Shown here piece after piece: positions 45,084 through 53,106 of a DNA stretch of 64,000 nucleotides. The translations under genes and the position numbers were made by a program. The DNA is from an uncultured Chloroflexota bacterium (GTDB lineage: Bacteria; Chloroflexota; Anaerolineae; Aggregatilineales; Phototrophicaceae): positions 62,001-126,000 of the forward strand of contig CALJKV010000121.1 of assembly GCA_937974245.1 (NCBI GenBank). The letters are read 5' to 3'. Below the pieces are notes generated by a model, which saw only the letters and a list, made by a program, of their open reading frames with translations, did not search any database and was not told the origin of the DNA. Every line of letters begins with the position of its first letter. Positions within the stretch are counted from its first letter, which is position 1.

Positions 45084-46226
45084 TTACAGCAGACGCCCTA
45101 ACCGCAGCAGGCCGATGTCATGGCGTGTCCCCCCGTCCAGCGCCAGATCCGCCATAATCTCGCCAACGACGCTGCAAAACTTGAAGCCGTGCCCGGAAAA
45201 CCCGGCAGCAATCGCCACCTGGGGATAGTCGGGGTGCAGGTCGAGGATGAAGTGCTCGTCCGGTGTGTTCGTAAACATACACATCTTTAAAGAAAGTGTT
45301 GGGCCAGTACCACGCGGGAAGTAGCGTTCCGCTGCCCTCCGCAGCGCCGCCTCATCGTGTTCGGTCATGCGGTCATGATCAACCGTATCCGGGTCAATCA
45401 CTTCTTTCAGGTGGTTATAGAGGCCAAACTTGAAGCCGGGAATCCCGTGTTCCGGGAAGCCGTAGTAAATCCCCTCATCATCCTGCAGGATGAATACCGG
45501 GAATCGCTCCGGCGCAAACAGGTCGGGGCGGCGCGTCTGCATCCAGATCAACACCTGGCGCTCCGGCACGGCAAGGTGCGCCAACTGTGGGATGAGTTTT
45601 CCGGCCCATGCCCCCGCCGAAATCACCAACTTGTCAGCCGTGTAGATGCCACGCCCGGTACGCACACGCACCCCATCACCATCGGCAGACCATTCCAGAA
45701 CCGGCTCACGGCCATGAATCTCTGCGCCCCGCGCCTGCGCCGCCCACACAAATGCCATGATGCATTGTTCCGGCAGCAAACAACCGGCGTCCGGTTGGAA
45801 CACGGCCCGTATTTCCGACGGGAGTTGGTAGCCGGGGAAGCGCCGATTAATCTCACTGCCGGTCAGGACTTCATGCTTCAGGTTGTGTGTCTGGCAGGAA
45901 TAGAGCGACCCTTTAAATACCCTGCTATCGGCAGCACCGGCATCCACACCGCCAGTTTTGATGAACAGAGTTTTACCGGATTCACGTTCCAGCGAGTCCC
46001 ACAGTTCATACGCCCGCCGCAGCAGCGGAATATAGGAGGGGTCTTCAAAATAGGCCATGCGGATAATACGGGTGATGCCATGCGATGACCCCATAGTGTG
46101 GGGGATATCGAACTGTTCCAGTCCCAGCACCTTTTTGCCGCGCTTCGCCAGTTCATAGACGGTGGCGCTCCCCATCCCGCCGACACCGATCACGATGACA
46201 TCATAATGAGTCGCTCTGGCTGCCAT
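45084..46226 (-). CDS. Sarcosine oxidase/N-methyltryptophan oxidase-like flavoenzyme
   Basis: 380-aa monomeric FAD oxidase. The Rossmann motif is YDVIVIGVGGMGSATVYELA. It is followed by GSSHGITRIIRMAYFEDPSY, typical of monomeric sarcosine oxidase. C316 in LKMCMFTNTPDEHFILD aligns with the cysteine that binds FAD covalently in MSOX. AAGFSGHGFKFCSVVGE is the C-terminal FAD motif. It oxidises N-methyl amino acids to the amino acid, formaldehyde and peroxide. The start at 46226 has GGGAGG upstream. Confidence 0.9.
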   Translation of the reverse strand: MAARATHYDVIVIGVGGMGSATVYELAKRGKKVLGLEQFDIPHTMGSSHGITRIIRMAYFEDPSYIPLLRRAYELWDSLERESGKTLFIKTGGVDAGAADSRVFKGSLYSCQTHNLKHEVLTGSEINRRFPGYQLPSEIRAVFQPDAGCLLPEQCIMAFVWAAQARGAEIHGREPVLEWSADGDGVRVRTGRGIYTADKLVISAGAWAGKLIPQLAHLAVPERQVLIWMQTRRPDLFAPERFPVFILQDDEGIYYGFPEHGIPGFKFGLYNHLKEVIDPDTVDHDRMTEHDEAALRRAAERYFPRGTGPTLSLKMCMFTNTPDEHFILDLHPDYPQVAIAAGFSGHGFKFCSVVGEIMADLALDGGTRHDIGLLRLGRLL

Positions 46227-46391
46227 ACTACCTCCCGATGCCCTAATAATGAAAGACTTTGACGTTTTATAGTAATCGCCGTAGGGGCGCACTGAGCCTC
46301 ACGCCCCTATGCCTTTTCTCGTTTCGTGAGATTCTGAAACAGAGTCGTCCCTTAAAACCCTGTCAAACTGAGTCGTACTGCACGACTGCGT

Positions 46392-48092
46392 TTACCTTTC
46401 CAGCGATTCGAGTGTTTTCTCAATCAAGCTGACGGCCTCCCCCAGTGTGGCGACGTCAAAGGCAAGTCTCGCCCCCGCCGTCCGGTAGAGTTCAGGCAGT
46501 GTGACCGTGCCGCCCAGCGCCAGCGCCTGGCGATACTGGCTGAGCGCATGTGCCGGGTCCTGCAGCGCGTTCGCCCAGACCTGCACCGCGCCAAGCTGCG
46601 CCAGCCCGTACTCCACGTAGTAAAACGGCAGGCGGAATATATGAAGCTGCCGCCGCCAGCGGTTCGGGATATACTGCTCCAGGCCGCTGAAATCCACCCC
46701 TTTCATGAACCGCTCCCACAATTCATTCCACTTCTGATCACATTTGTCCGGGTTTGTAGCGGTTTCGTGGTTCGTGTAAATCCAGTGCTGGAAGGCGACA
46801 ACCACCGCCATATACGGCCAGAACTCAATAATGCCTTCCAGATGGTCAATCCGGGCGCGGTTGGCATCGGCGTCGGCGTAATAGCCGCCCTTACTGGCTT
46901 CCAGATAGGGCGCGGCAATGAGTTCCATCGCCATTGACGCAACCTCACTAAACTCCATAGGTGAAAACCGCTGTTGCAGGTAGCGGAGATTGGCACGCTC
47001 GAAATTATGGAACGCATGGCCGGCCTCGTGCAGCAGGGTACGCACGTCCCCCTGCAAGCCAACGGCATTCTGGAAGATAAAAGGCCGCCCTTCAACCGGG
47101 AACGACGTGCAGTAGCCACCCGGCGCTTTGCCCTTGCGGTTATCCAGATCGAGCAGGCTTTCCCGGCGCATCGTGGCGAAATACTCGCCAAGTTCAGGGT
47201 CCACCTGTTGAAAAATAGTTTCTGCTTTTTCGGCCAGGACAGCCACTGTCGAGAACGGGCGCAGCGGGTCACGTCCCAGGGGGTCTACCTGAGTATCCCA
47301 GGGACGCAGCGCATCATAGCCCAACTGCTGACGCCGCTTTTCGCTTAAGCGAGCCGCCGCCGGGACAACTACCTGCTCAATCGCGTCGGTGAAGGCCAGG
47401 GCGTCTTCCGGCGTATAATCGAACCGCTGCCGATCCCGCCAGGCATACTCCCGGTAGTTCTGTAACCCGGCATTATGCGCAATGGTCTTGCGCAGCCCCA
47501 TGAACTGCACCCACAGTTCGTTGAGGGTGTCCTGGTCAGCCAGGCGGCGCTCCTCGATAAGCCGCCAGGCCTGTTCGCGGCGGGCACGGTCTGTTTCCTG
47601 GAAAACTGGCATCATCTGCGAGAGAGTCTTTTCTTCACCATCCCATTCTACTGTCTGCGCGCCGACAATCTTGTTATAGGCAGTGCCGAGTTCGCTTTCC
47701 TGTGTTTGCAGTGGCAGACTTTCCTCACGGAACAGTTCAACCTGCGCCCGGATATTGCGCAGTGGGATGTCGAAATTGTCGGGTTTCAAACCGCTTTCCA
47801 GCAGCTTCTTGCCGAGCAAGAAGGCAACCTTCATGTATTCCGGGAAGATGTGCGCCATAAATGCTTTGTAGCGCCTGTCGGCCTCCTCGTCGGTTGTATC
47901 TACGGTCGTGGCGACATGCATCCGTGACCGCAGCTCATAAATCATACTGGAAAAATCGGAGTTATCCTGCATCCAGGCGGAGAGCGTTTCTGGGTTCAGG
48001 TCACGGCTCAACAGGTCATGGGCATACGGCTTAAACTGTGCCCATTCCCAATCCAGCACGTCCTTATAATGAGCCGGGAAAGTAGTAAACAT
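46392..48092 (-). CDS. pepF: Oligoendopeptidase F, M3 family zinc peptidase
   Basis: 566 aa, cytoplasmic. The zinc motif HEAGH lies in LLHEAGHAFHNFE, with the downstream Glu ligand in FSEVASMAMELIAAPYLE, a typical M3B arrangement. PGGYCTSFPVEGRPFIFQNA precedes it. It degrades peptides of roughly 7-17 residues. The start at 48092 has AAAGGA upstream; a longer frame by 21 codons has none. It is about 165 nt upstream of the sarcosine-oxidase-like gene, same strand, with a hairpin (46371-46387) after its stop. Confidence 0.93.
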   Translation of the reverse strand: MFTTFPAHYKDVLDWEWAQFKPYAHDLLSRDLNPETLSAWMQDNSDFSSMIYELRSRMHVATTVDTTDEEADRRYKAFMAHIFPEYMKVAFLLGKKLLESGLKPDNFDIPLRNIRAQVELFREESLPLQTQESELGTAYNKIVGAQTVEWDGEEKTLSQMMPVFQETDRARREQAWRLIEERRLADQDTLNELWVQFMGLRKTIAHNAGLQNYREYAWRDRQRFDYTPEDALAFTDAIEQVVVPAAARLSEKRRQQLGYDALRPWDTQVDPLGRDPLRPFSTVAVLAEKAETIFQQVDPELGEYFATMRRESLLDLDNRKGKAPGGYCTSFPVEGRPFIFQNAVGLQGDVRTLLHEAGHAFHNFERANLRYLQQRFSPMEFSEVASMAMELIAAPYLEASKGGYYADADANRARIDHLEGIIEFWPYMAVVVAFQHWIYTNHETATNPDKCDQKWNELWERFMKGVDFSGLEQYIPNRWRRQLHIFRLPFYYVEYGLAQLGAVQVWANALQDPAHALSQYRQALALGGTVTLPELYRTAGARLAFDVATLGEAVSLIEKTLESLER

Positions 48093-48294
48093 GACGATCC
48101 TTTCAATGAATAAGATACTGTTTATGGCTGCCAGCCGGCAATTGCGTATCCGCACGGCATGACAAATCTGCCCTTGGCGGCCCCAAGCAGCCAGGAATGT
48201 CTTTCAATAGAATTAAAACGTGTTCGGTTTGTTAAGGCAAGAGACCAAAAGAAACGGTTATGGTACGGCCTACTGCGATATGCGGGGAAATGAA

Positions 48295-48323
48295 GGGAGG
48301 GTCGCACTTGACCCTCCCCGTTT
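48295..48323 (-). terminator. Hairpin after the subtilase gene
   Basis: A perfect 9-bp stem GGGAGGGTC/GACCCTCCC (48295-48303 with 48310-48318) and a 6-nt loop, about 75 nt beyond the subtilase stop on the minus strand. A T run follows on the plus strand; the minus side continues into TTCATTT, so polarity is uncertain. Confidence 0.6.
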
Positions 48324-48392
48324 TGTTACTGTGATCGGATTAGCCCTGCCATCAGAAAAGCTATCCGATGCTTGCTGGATTGCCTCCCCGGT

Positions 48393-51300
48393 TTAGGGGA
48401 AAGCCCGCACCCCATCGAAGTACACATTGTAGCCGGGGCTGGTATTGATCGCCACGAGTTCGATGTTATGGAAGCCTGGCCCCAGGTTGGTAATACCATA
48501 GGCCATCGGCCGCCAGCGCCAACTGTACAGATCAATGGTCGTGAAGTAGGCACCATCCACGTATACTTCCCAGTCTCCCATGCTTGGGCCAACCGAAGTG
48601 TACAGGATGAAGCCGGTACCATTAATCCAGAAATCTACAGATGAGCCGATTGTGTTGCTCCAGATTTGCCTGCCGCCATTAGGCCGGAACCCACCAGCAG
48701 AAGCCACAATCCCGGAAGTAAACCAATTCGATGGATTGTTTCTGGTGATACTGGCGTCGCTCTCCTGGACAACCCTGCGGTCAAATGTGATCGTCCGGTA
48801 CTGGCGCGGATTGACGAAGTCCAAATCGAAGATACCGCCGCCAGCATAGACGAGTTCCACAAAGTGCGCTTGATCGGCAAACAAAGTGCTGCACCAGGAA
48901 CTCTGGTAATACGTGCCAACACTATTGCTGTTGATTGTCCCCTGGAACACGTTATCCACGTACAGATTCATTGACCCACCGCCAGGCTGCGCGGTAAAGC
49001 CGATGCATACCCAGTTCCCATTGAAGCGGAAGGCCGCCCGCGCACTGGGGTCGTTGGTGCGGCTGAGGGTACGAGCATAAGCGGACGTATTCGAGACCGG
49101 CGTCCACAGCCCGCTAAACCCATAGCTTGCAGCCACACGATCGTCGGTGTTGCGGTTAAATGCCATCACACGCAGCGTGCTGACGGTTATCTTATCTATG
49201 GCAAGCGTGCTGGCCGCGTTGTTCTGGACTTCGATCGTATGATCGGTAGGCGAGAGGCCCGTGATAGTGTATGGCACACTGACCCCGGTCGAAGTGGCGT
49301 TATCTACTGTTGCGTAGAACTGCCCATCCAGGTAGATATCCATCGAACCATATCCAACACCGGTCGAGCGGTAGATGCTGATGGTATCGCCCAGAGCACG
49401 CGCCAGCAAGAAGGCAGTGTCGTCTGAGGTTGTCGTCAGGGTACCACGATAAGCAGCCGCATTGGTGACATTGAACCAGTTGTTATAGTAGGCGAGATAC
49501 GTGCCCCGGGTATCCAGGCTGTCGGCCACACTGCGGATCGGAGTCAGATTCTGCGCCCAACCATCCTGTGGATTGATGGTATCAATATCCACTGGGCCAG
49601 ATGGACCGCCAGAAGACCGTCGCAGCACTGCCGTATGCCAGGCATTGCTATAACCACCTACTGACAGATTGTATAGCTGGTTATAGGCGTTCTGCGCTGC
49701 CCGGTTCGAGACTGTGGTGAGTATAACGCCGTCTACCCAGACTTCCAGGCTTCCCTGGGTTGGCCCCATGGTGCGGCTAAACTGGAGGGTATTACCCTGG
49801 AAAGTAAACGTAGCTGTCGCGTTGTTATCGTATGTTTCCATCACCCGATTGCCACTTGCGCCACGATACGTCATCGCGTTCCAACTGCCACGGTAGCTGA
49901 CGCTGGCGTTGTTCTCCTGTTGGGCACGAGAGGTTCGGGTTGGCACCGGCAAGGCATAACGCACGTCGAAGTTCAGCAGCCCGTCATTGATGGTACCACT
50001 GAGCGAACCGACGGCGATATAGTAGGTCTGGCGCCCTGTCAGGCCGATTGACGCAACCGACTGAAGGGTAGGCCCGAGGTCGTCATTACAGCCGACTTCC
50101 GTGAGTTCGCCAGGCAACCCCTGGTAGACCCCCAGTACAGTGTCATAGCTGGAGCCAAACGTTGAGAACTGGTAGACCGCCGAGCGCGGTGCAACCAACC
50201 GGTACCATAGCGTTTGCTGGGGAGTGTAGCCACAGATGGTGGGGTCACTGGTGTAGGCGGTTACACTACGGGTGTGAATCGGCTGGATGATGACCGGGTT
50301 GGTCGGTACCCGCAGCACGGTGGCATCTTCAAAGTTGTCGTTGGGCTGCGAGACCTTGCAGCTTGCCGAATTATAGCGCCAGTTCATGGCCCAGTCAGCC
50401 TGAACAATACCCCAACCAAAGGAGGTATCGTACCCCGCAGGACCCCGATCCCAGGCGCTGCAAATCAGCGCCTCTTTGACCTGCTGTGGGGTGCGGGCGA
50501 TATTGGCGCTCATGATGAGGGCAACAATGCCACTGACATGCGGCGCCGCCATTGACGTGCCATTCCAACCGCCTGCGTACGAACCGTATTCCAGCGGCAC
50601 CGTGCTGAAAATGCTAATGCCAGGTGCGGAAACTGTGATGCGGTCATTCCTGTGGTATCCGTACAGATCGCCAGCACTCCCTCCATCACTCTGATGGGCG
50701 GCCACGCTGATAACCCCCGGATACGACGCCGGGTAGCTATATACTCCAGGCGCAGCGCCATTGCCAGCGGAAGCGACAACCACGACATCGCTGGCGATCG
50801 CAAACTGCACAGCGGCTTCAATCGTCTGCTGGATAGCAGACCCACCCAGACTCATGTTAATAACATTAGCTCGTCTATCTACAGCGTAGACGATGCCCGC
50901 CGCGATCTCCCATGTTCCGCAGCCGCCGCTATAATCACAGACCTTGATCGGCATGATGCGGGCATTGAAGGCGATGCCGGCGATACCCATGTTATTGTTG
51001 GTCCTGGCGGCGATAACGCCGGCGACATGCGTCCCATGCGAGTGGTCATCATCCGGATTATTGTCATCATTCACAAAATCCCAACCAGCAACGAGCTTGC
51101 CAGCAAATTCGGGATGCTGCAAATCTACACCGGTATCTATTACCGCGACGGTGATGCCCGAACCACGCCGACTGTTCATATCCCATGCGCCAGTACCAAA
51201 GGTGCTATGAACGTAGGTATCGTCGAGTCCCCACTGATTGCTCAGGTAAGGGTCGTTGGGGGTATATCCCGTGATATGGTATTCGATATTTTCCTCGACG

Positions 51301-52190
51301 GCCTGAATCCCGGCTGATTGCGCTCGGAAGTCACTGGAAACTGCCGCGACTGCTGCTTGCATTGTTCCAAGTGTTTCCGGGATCATCACCCGCAGCGCCC
51401 CGATACTCGGCAGGCGGTCCAACTCGACCGCGCCCAACGATTGGAGCATGGCCGTGATAGACTCCTCACTGGCCGCCGGATTGTACTTGATGATGCGTTC
51501 TACCGGCTCGCCCATCAGGTTGGGGGTTGGCACAACCGATTCTTCCGATGGCATGGGCAGCGTGACCGTGATGGTCAGTGCCAGTTCAGCTTGCCCGCCG
51601 GAGGGATCAATCGCCACCAACGTAAAATTGTCCACACCGCTGAATTCCGCTGGAGCCGTATAGGTCACAAAGACCACCGTATTGTAGGGCGGTTCGACTT
51701 CCACTGGCGGATTCGCCTGGAAATTCACCATACCAGCAGTCGTGTCAGTCACGACCGCGACCCGCACTGCGCCTTCGTCATCAGCGGCCACAACCTGGAA
51801 CGCCAGGGTTTGACCAGCCTCAACCGTCAATACGGTATCTTCGGCCAACGTAAACACCGGCGGTGTTAACGGCAGCGCTGGCTCAGTCGGCTCCTGAGTC
51901 GCTTCGGGAAGCGGTTCCTGAGTGGCTTCTGGTGTTACTTCTGGCGGAACCTGTGTGGGAGCTTCTGTCGGAACTTCCGTTGGAACCTCTGTGGGAGCTT
52001 CTGTCGGAACTTCCGTTGGAACCTCTGTGGGAACTTCTGTGGGGATTTCCGTCGGAACTTCCGTCGGAACCTGCGGTTCGGCAGTGGATTCTGCTGGTGT
52101 ATCCTGTGCAGTGGTCAGTCTCACGCCAAAATTCAGCGAGAAAAATAATAACGAAAGACTGAGTATCATGAATAGCGTCCGTTTATGCAT
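48393..52190 (-). CDS. Secreted S8 subtilisin-like protease with four C-terminal beta modules
   Basis: 1265 aa. The signal peptide ends near LTTAQ (28). A Thr/Glu/Pro/Val tandem linker (40-105) is followed by a cadherin-like segment (110-210) and a prodomain-like region. The S8 catalytic domain has D352 (VIDTGVDLQHPEF), H385 (SHGTHVAG) and S546 (NGTSMAAPHVSG); all are present. A PPC-like domain spans about 620-740. Four galactose-binding-like beta modules of about 120 residues follow, each with a phrase such as GSLEVWVDG, GSMDIYLDG, GSMNLYVDN or GDWEVYVDG. AAGGAG precedes the ATG. Confidence 0.92.
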   Translation of the reverse strand: MHKRTLFMILSLSLLFFSLNFGVRLTTAQDTPAESTAEPQVPTEVPTEIPTEVPTEVPTEVPTEAPTEVPTEVPTEAPTQVPPEVTPEATQEPLPEATQEPTEPALPLTPPVFTLAEDTVLTVEAGQTLAFQVVAADDEGAVRVAVVTDTTAGMVNFQANPPVEVEPPYNTVVFVTYTAPAEFSGVDNFTLVAIDPSGGQAELALTITVTLPMPSEESVVPTPNLMGEPVERIIKYNPAASEESITAMLQSLGAVELDRLPSIGALRVMIPETLGTMQAAVAAVSSDFRAQSAGIQAVEENIEYHITGYTPNDPYLSNQWGLDDTYVHSTFGTGAWDMNSRRGSGITVAVIDTGVDLQHPEFAGKLVAGWDFVNDDNNPDDDHSHGTHVAGVIAARTNNNMGIAGIAFNARIMPIKVCDYSGGCGTWEIAAGIVYAVDRRANVINMSLGGSAIQQTIEAAVQFAIASDVVVVASAGNGAAPGVYSYPASYPGVISVAAHQSDGGSAGDLYGYHRNDRITVSAPGISIFSTVPLEYGSYAGGWNGTSMAAPHVSGIVALIMSANIARTPQQVKEALICSAWDRGPAGYDTSFGWGIVQADWAMNWRYNSASCKVSQPNDNFEDATVLRVPTNPVIIQPIHTRSVTAYTSDPTICGYTPQQTLWYRLVAPRSAVYQFSTFGSSYDTVLGVYQGLPGELTEVGCNDDLGPTLQSVASIGLTGRQTYYIAVGSLSGTINDGLLNFDVRYALPVPTRTSRAQQENNASVSYRGSWNAMTYRGASGNRVMETYDNNATATFTFQGNTLQFSRTMGPTQGSLEVWVDGVILTTVSNRAAQNAYNQLYNLSVGGYSNAWHTAVLRRSSGGPSGPVDIDTINPQDGWAQNLTPIRSVADSLDTRGTYLAYYNNWFNVTNAAAYRGTLTTTSDDTAFLLARALGDTISIYRSTGVGYGSMDIYLDGQFYATVDNATSTGVSVPYTITGLSPTDHTIEVQNNAASTLAIDKITVSTLRVMAFNRNTDDRVAASYGFSGLWTPVSNTSAYARTLSRTNDPSARAAFRFNGNWVCIGFTAQPGGGSMNLYVDNVFQGTINSNSVGTYYQSSWCSTLFADQAHFVELVYAGGGIFDLDFVNPRQYRTITFDRRVVQESDASITRNNPSNWFTSGIVASAGGFRPNGGRQIWSNTIGSSVDFWINGTGFILYTSVGPSMGDWEVYVDGAYFTTIDLYSWRWRPMAYGITNLGPGFHNIELVAINTSPGYNVYFDGVRAFP
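51955..52026 (-). repeat. Exact 36-nt tandem duplication in the subtilase linker
   Basis: Two identical 36-nt units (51955-51990 and 51991-52026), each coding for 12 residues of the VPTE-type linker, within a wider run of 12-nt units to about 52080. Likely a replication-slippage product. Confidence 0.85.
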
Positions 52191-52533
52191 AAATGCTCCT
52201 TATTACTAACGGCACGCCGGATAAGATGGAACGCTTTAAAAACAGAATAACCTACCTTCAGGCTGCAACAATTGTTACTTACCAGTGGAGATTATAATCT
52301 CATCATAAGCCTAATTTGATTGTAATGCAATAAATATGCCCCCCTAATAATCGGGGTTTCAGGGGAATTTACCTTTTTAAGTAAATGCCCGTATTTTCTA
52401 TCAAGATAATCCCCTTATTGAGTGTATTTAATGGGCCTGCCGAGGCCCTTGTCTTGCCGATTGACACTCACCTACTGACCCTGTTCTGATGTACGATAGC
52501 TGGGTCAGTCGGATCAACAGTAGGGGGCGAATC
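52191..52533. other. AT-rich divergent intergenic region
   Basis: 343 bases between the subtilase (minus) and YdcZ-like (plus) starts. It holds a hairpin GGGCCT-GCCG-AGGCCC (52433-52448) followed by TTGTCTTG. Between 52338 and 52364 it has C/G runs around TAATAATC that could fold weakly. No gene is seen. Confidence 0.5.
52461..52490 (+). promoter_or_regulatory. Candidate promoter of the YdcZ-like gene
   Basis: A perfect TTGACA (52461-52466), an 18-nt spacer and TCTGAT (52485-52490; 4 of 6 match), about 45 nt before the GTG start. Confidence 0.4.
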
Positions 52534-52971
52534 GTGCAGGTGATCGTGATCGTTATTCTGGTGGGGCTGGTCGGCGGCACGGCTGTCGGCCTGCAAGGAC
52601 CACTATCAAGTATGATCGGACAGCGATTAGGTGTGCTGGAAAGTATCTTCATTATCCATTTCGGCGGCGCGATATTTTCAGCGATCCCGCTGCTGCTGGC
52701 GCAGGGCGGCAAGTTAGCCCAGTGGCAAAGTGTCCCCTGGTATGCGCTTGGCGCGGGCGTGTTGGGTCTGGTTGTGATCGGCGCGATTAACTACACCATC
52801 CCTCGTTCAGGCGCGACCATAACCGTTATCCTGGTCGTTATCGGGCAGATCATCATCAGCCTGTTAATTGATCATTTCGGATTATTTGGCACACAGGTAC
52901 GCCAGATAGATCTCACGCGCCTATTAGGAATAGCCATCGTATTTGTGGGTGTCTGGCTGGTTATCCGCTGA
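52534..52971 (+). CDS. YdcZ/DUF606-type DMT transporter
   Basis: 145 aa with five hydrophobic helices. Typical phrases are VGLVGGTAVGLQGPLSSMIG, FIIHFGGAIFSAIPLLLAQG and TIPRSGATITVILVVIGQII. This length matches the single EamA-like half of the DUF606 family, which acts as a dimer. The start GTG 52534 has AGGGGG 8 nt upstream. An ATG 45 nt earlier has no ribosome site and falls in the candidate promoter. The substrate is unknown. Confidence 0.85.
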   Translation: MQVIVIVILVGLVGGTAVGLQGPLSSMIGQRLGVLESIFIIHFGGAIFSAIPLLLAQGGKLAQWQSVPWYALGAGVLGLVVIGAINYTIPRSGATITVILVVIGQIIISLLIDHFGLFGTQVRQIDLTRLLGIAIVFVGVWLVIR

Positions 52972-53016
52972 CGTTCGGCTTCTGGCAACAGCTCCAGTCG
53001 TATACAAACGCCCTGA

Positions 53017-53044
53017 TTGCCCGTCCTTGAAACCATACTATAAT
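53017..53044 (+). promoter_or_regulatory. Sigma-70-type promoter of the LysM protein gene
   Basis: TTGCCC (53017-53022), a 16-nt spacer and perfect TATAAT (53039-53044), about 60 nt upstream of the ATG. Confidence 0.55.
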
Positions 53045-53106
53045 AAATTTCAAGTGATATAACGGATGTTCGGTGGTAATGGTATTAGGCATTGGGGGAA
53101 GCGGCG

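Noticed and set aside
46282..46309. An 8-bp hairpin between pepF and the sarcosine-oxidase-like gene
   Set aside because: The stem is real but the loop is 12 nt and no T run follows on the transcribed strand, so it is not called a terminator.
51937..52085. Tandem repeats suggestive of a minisatellite or CRISPR
   Set aside because: They lie inside the subtilase coding frame and encode a VPTE linker; no spacers.
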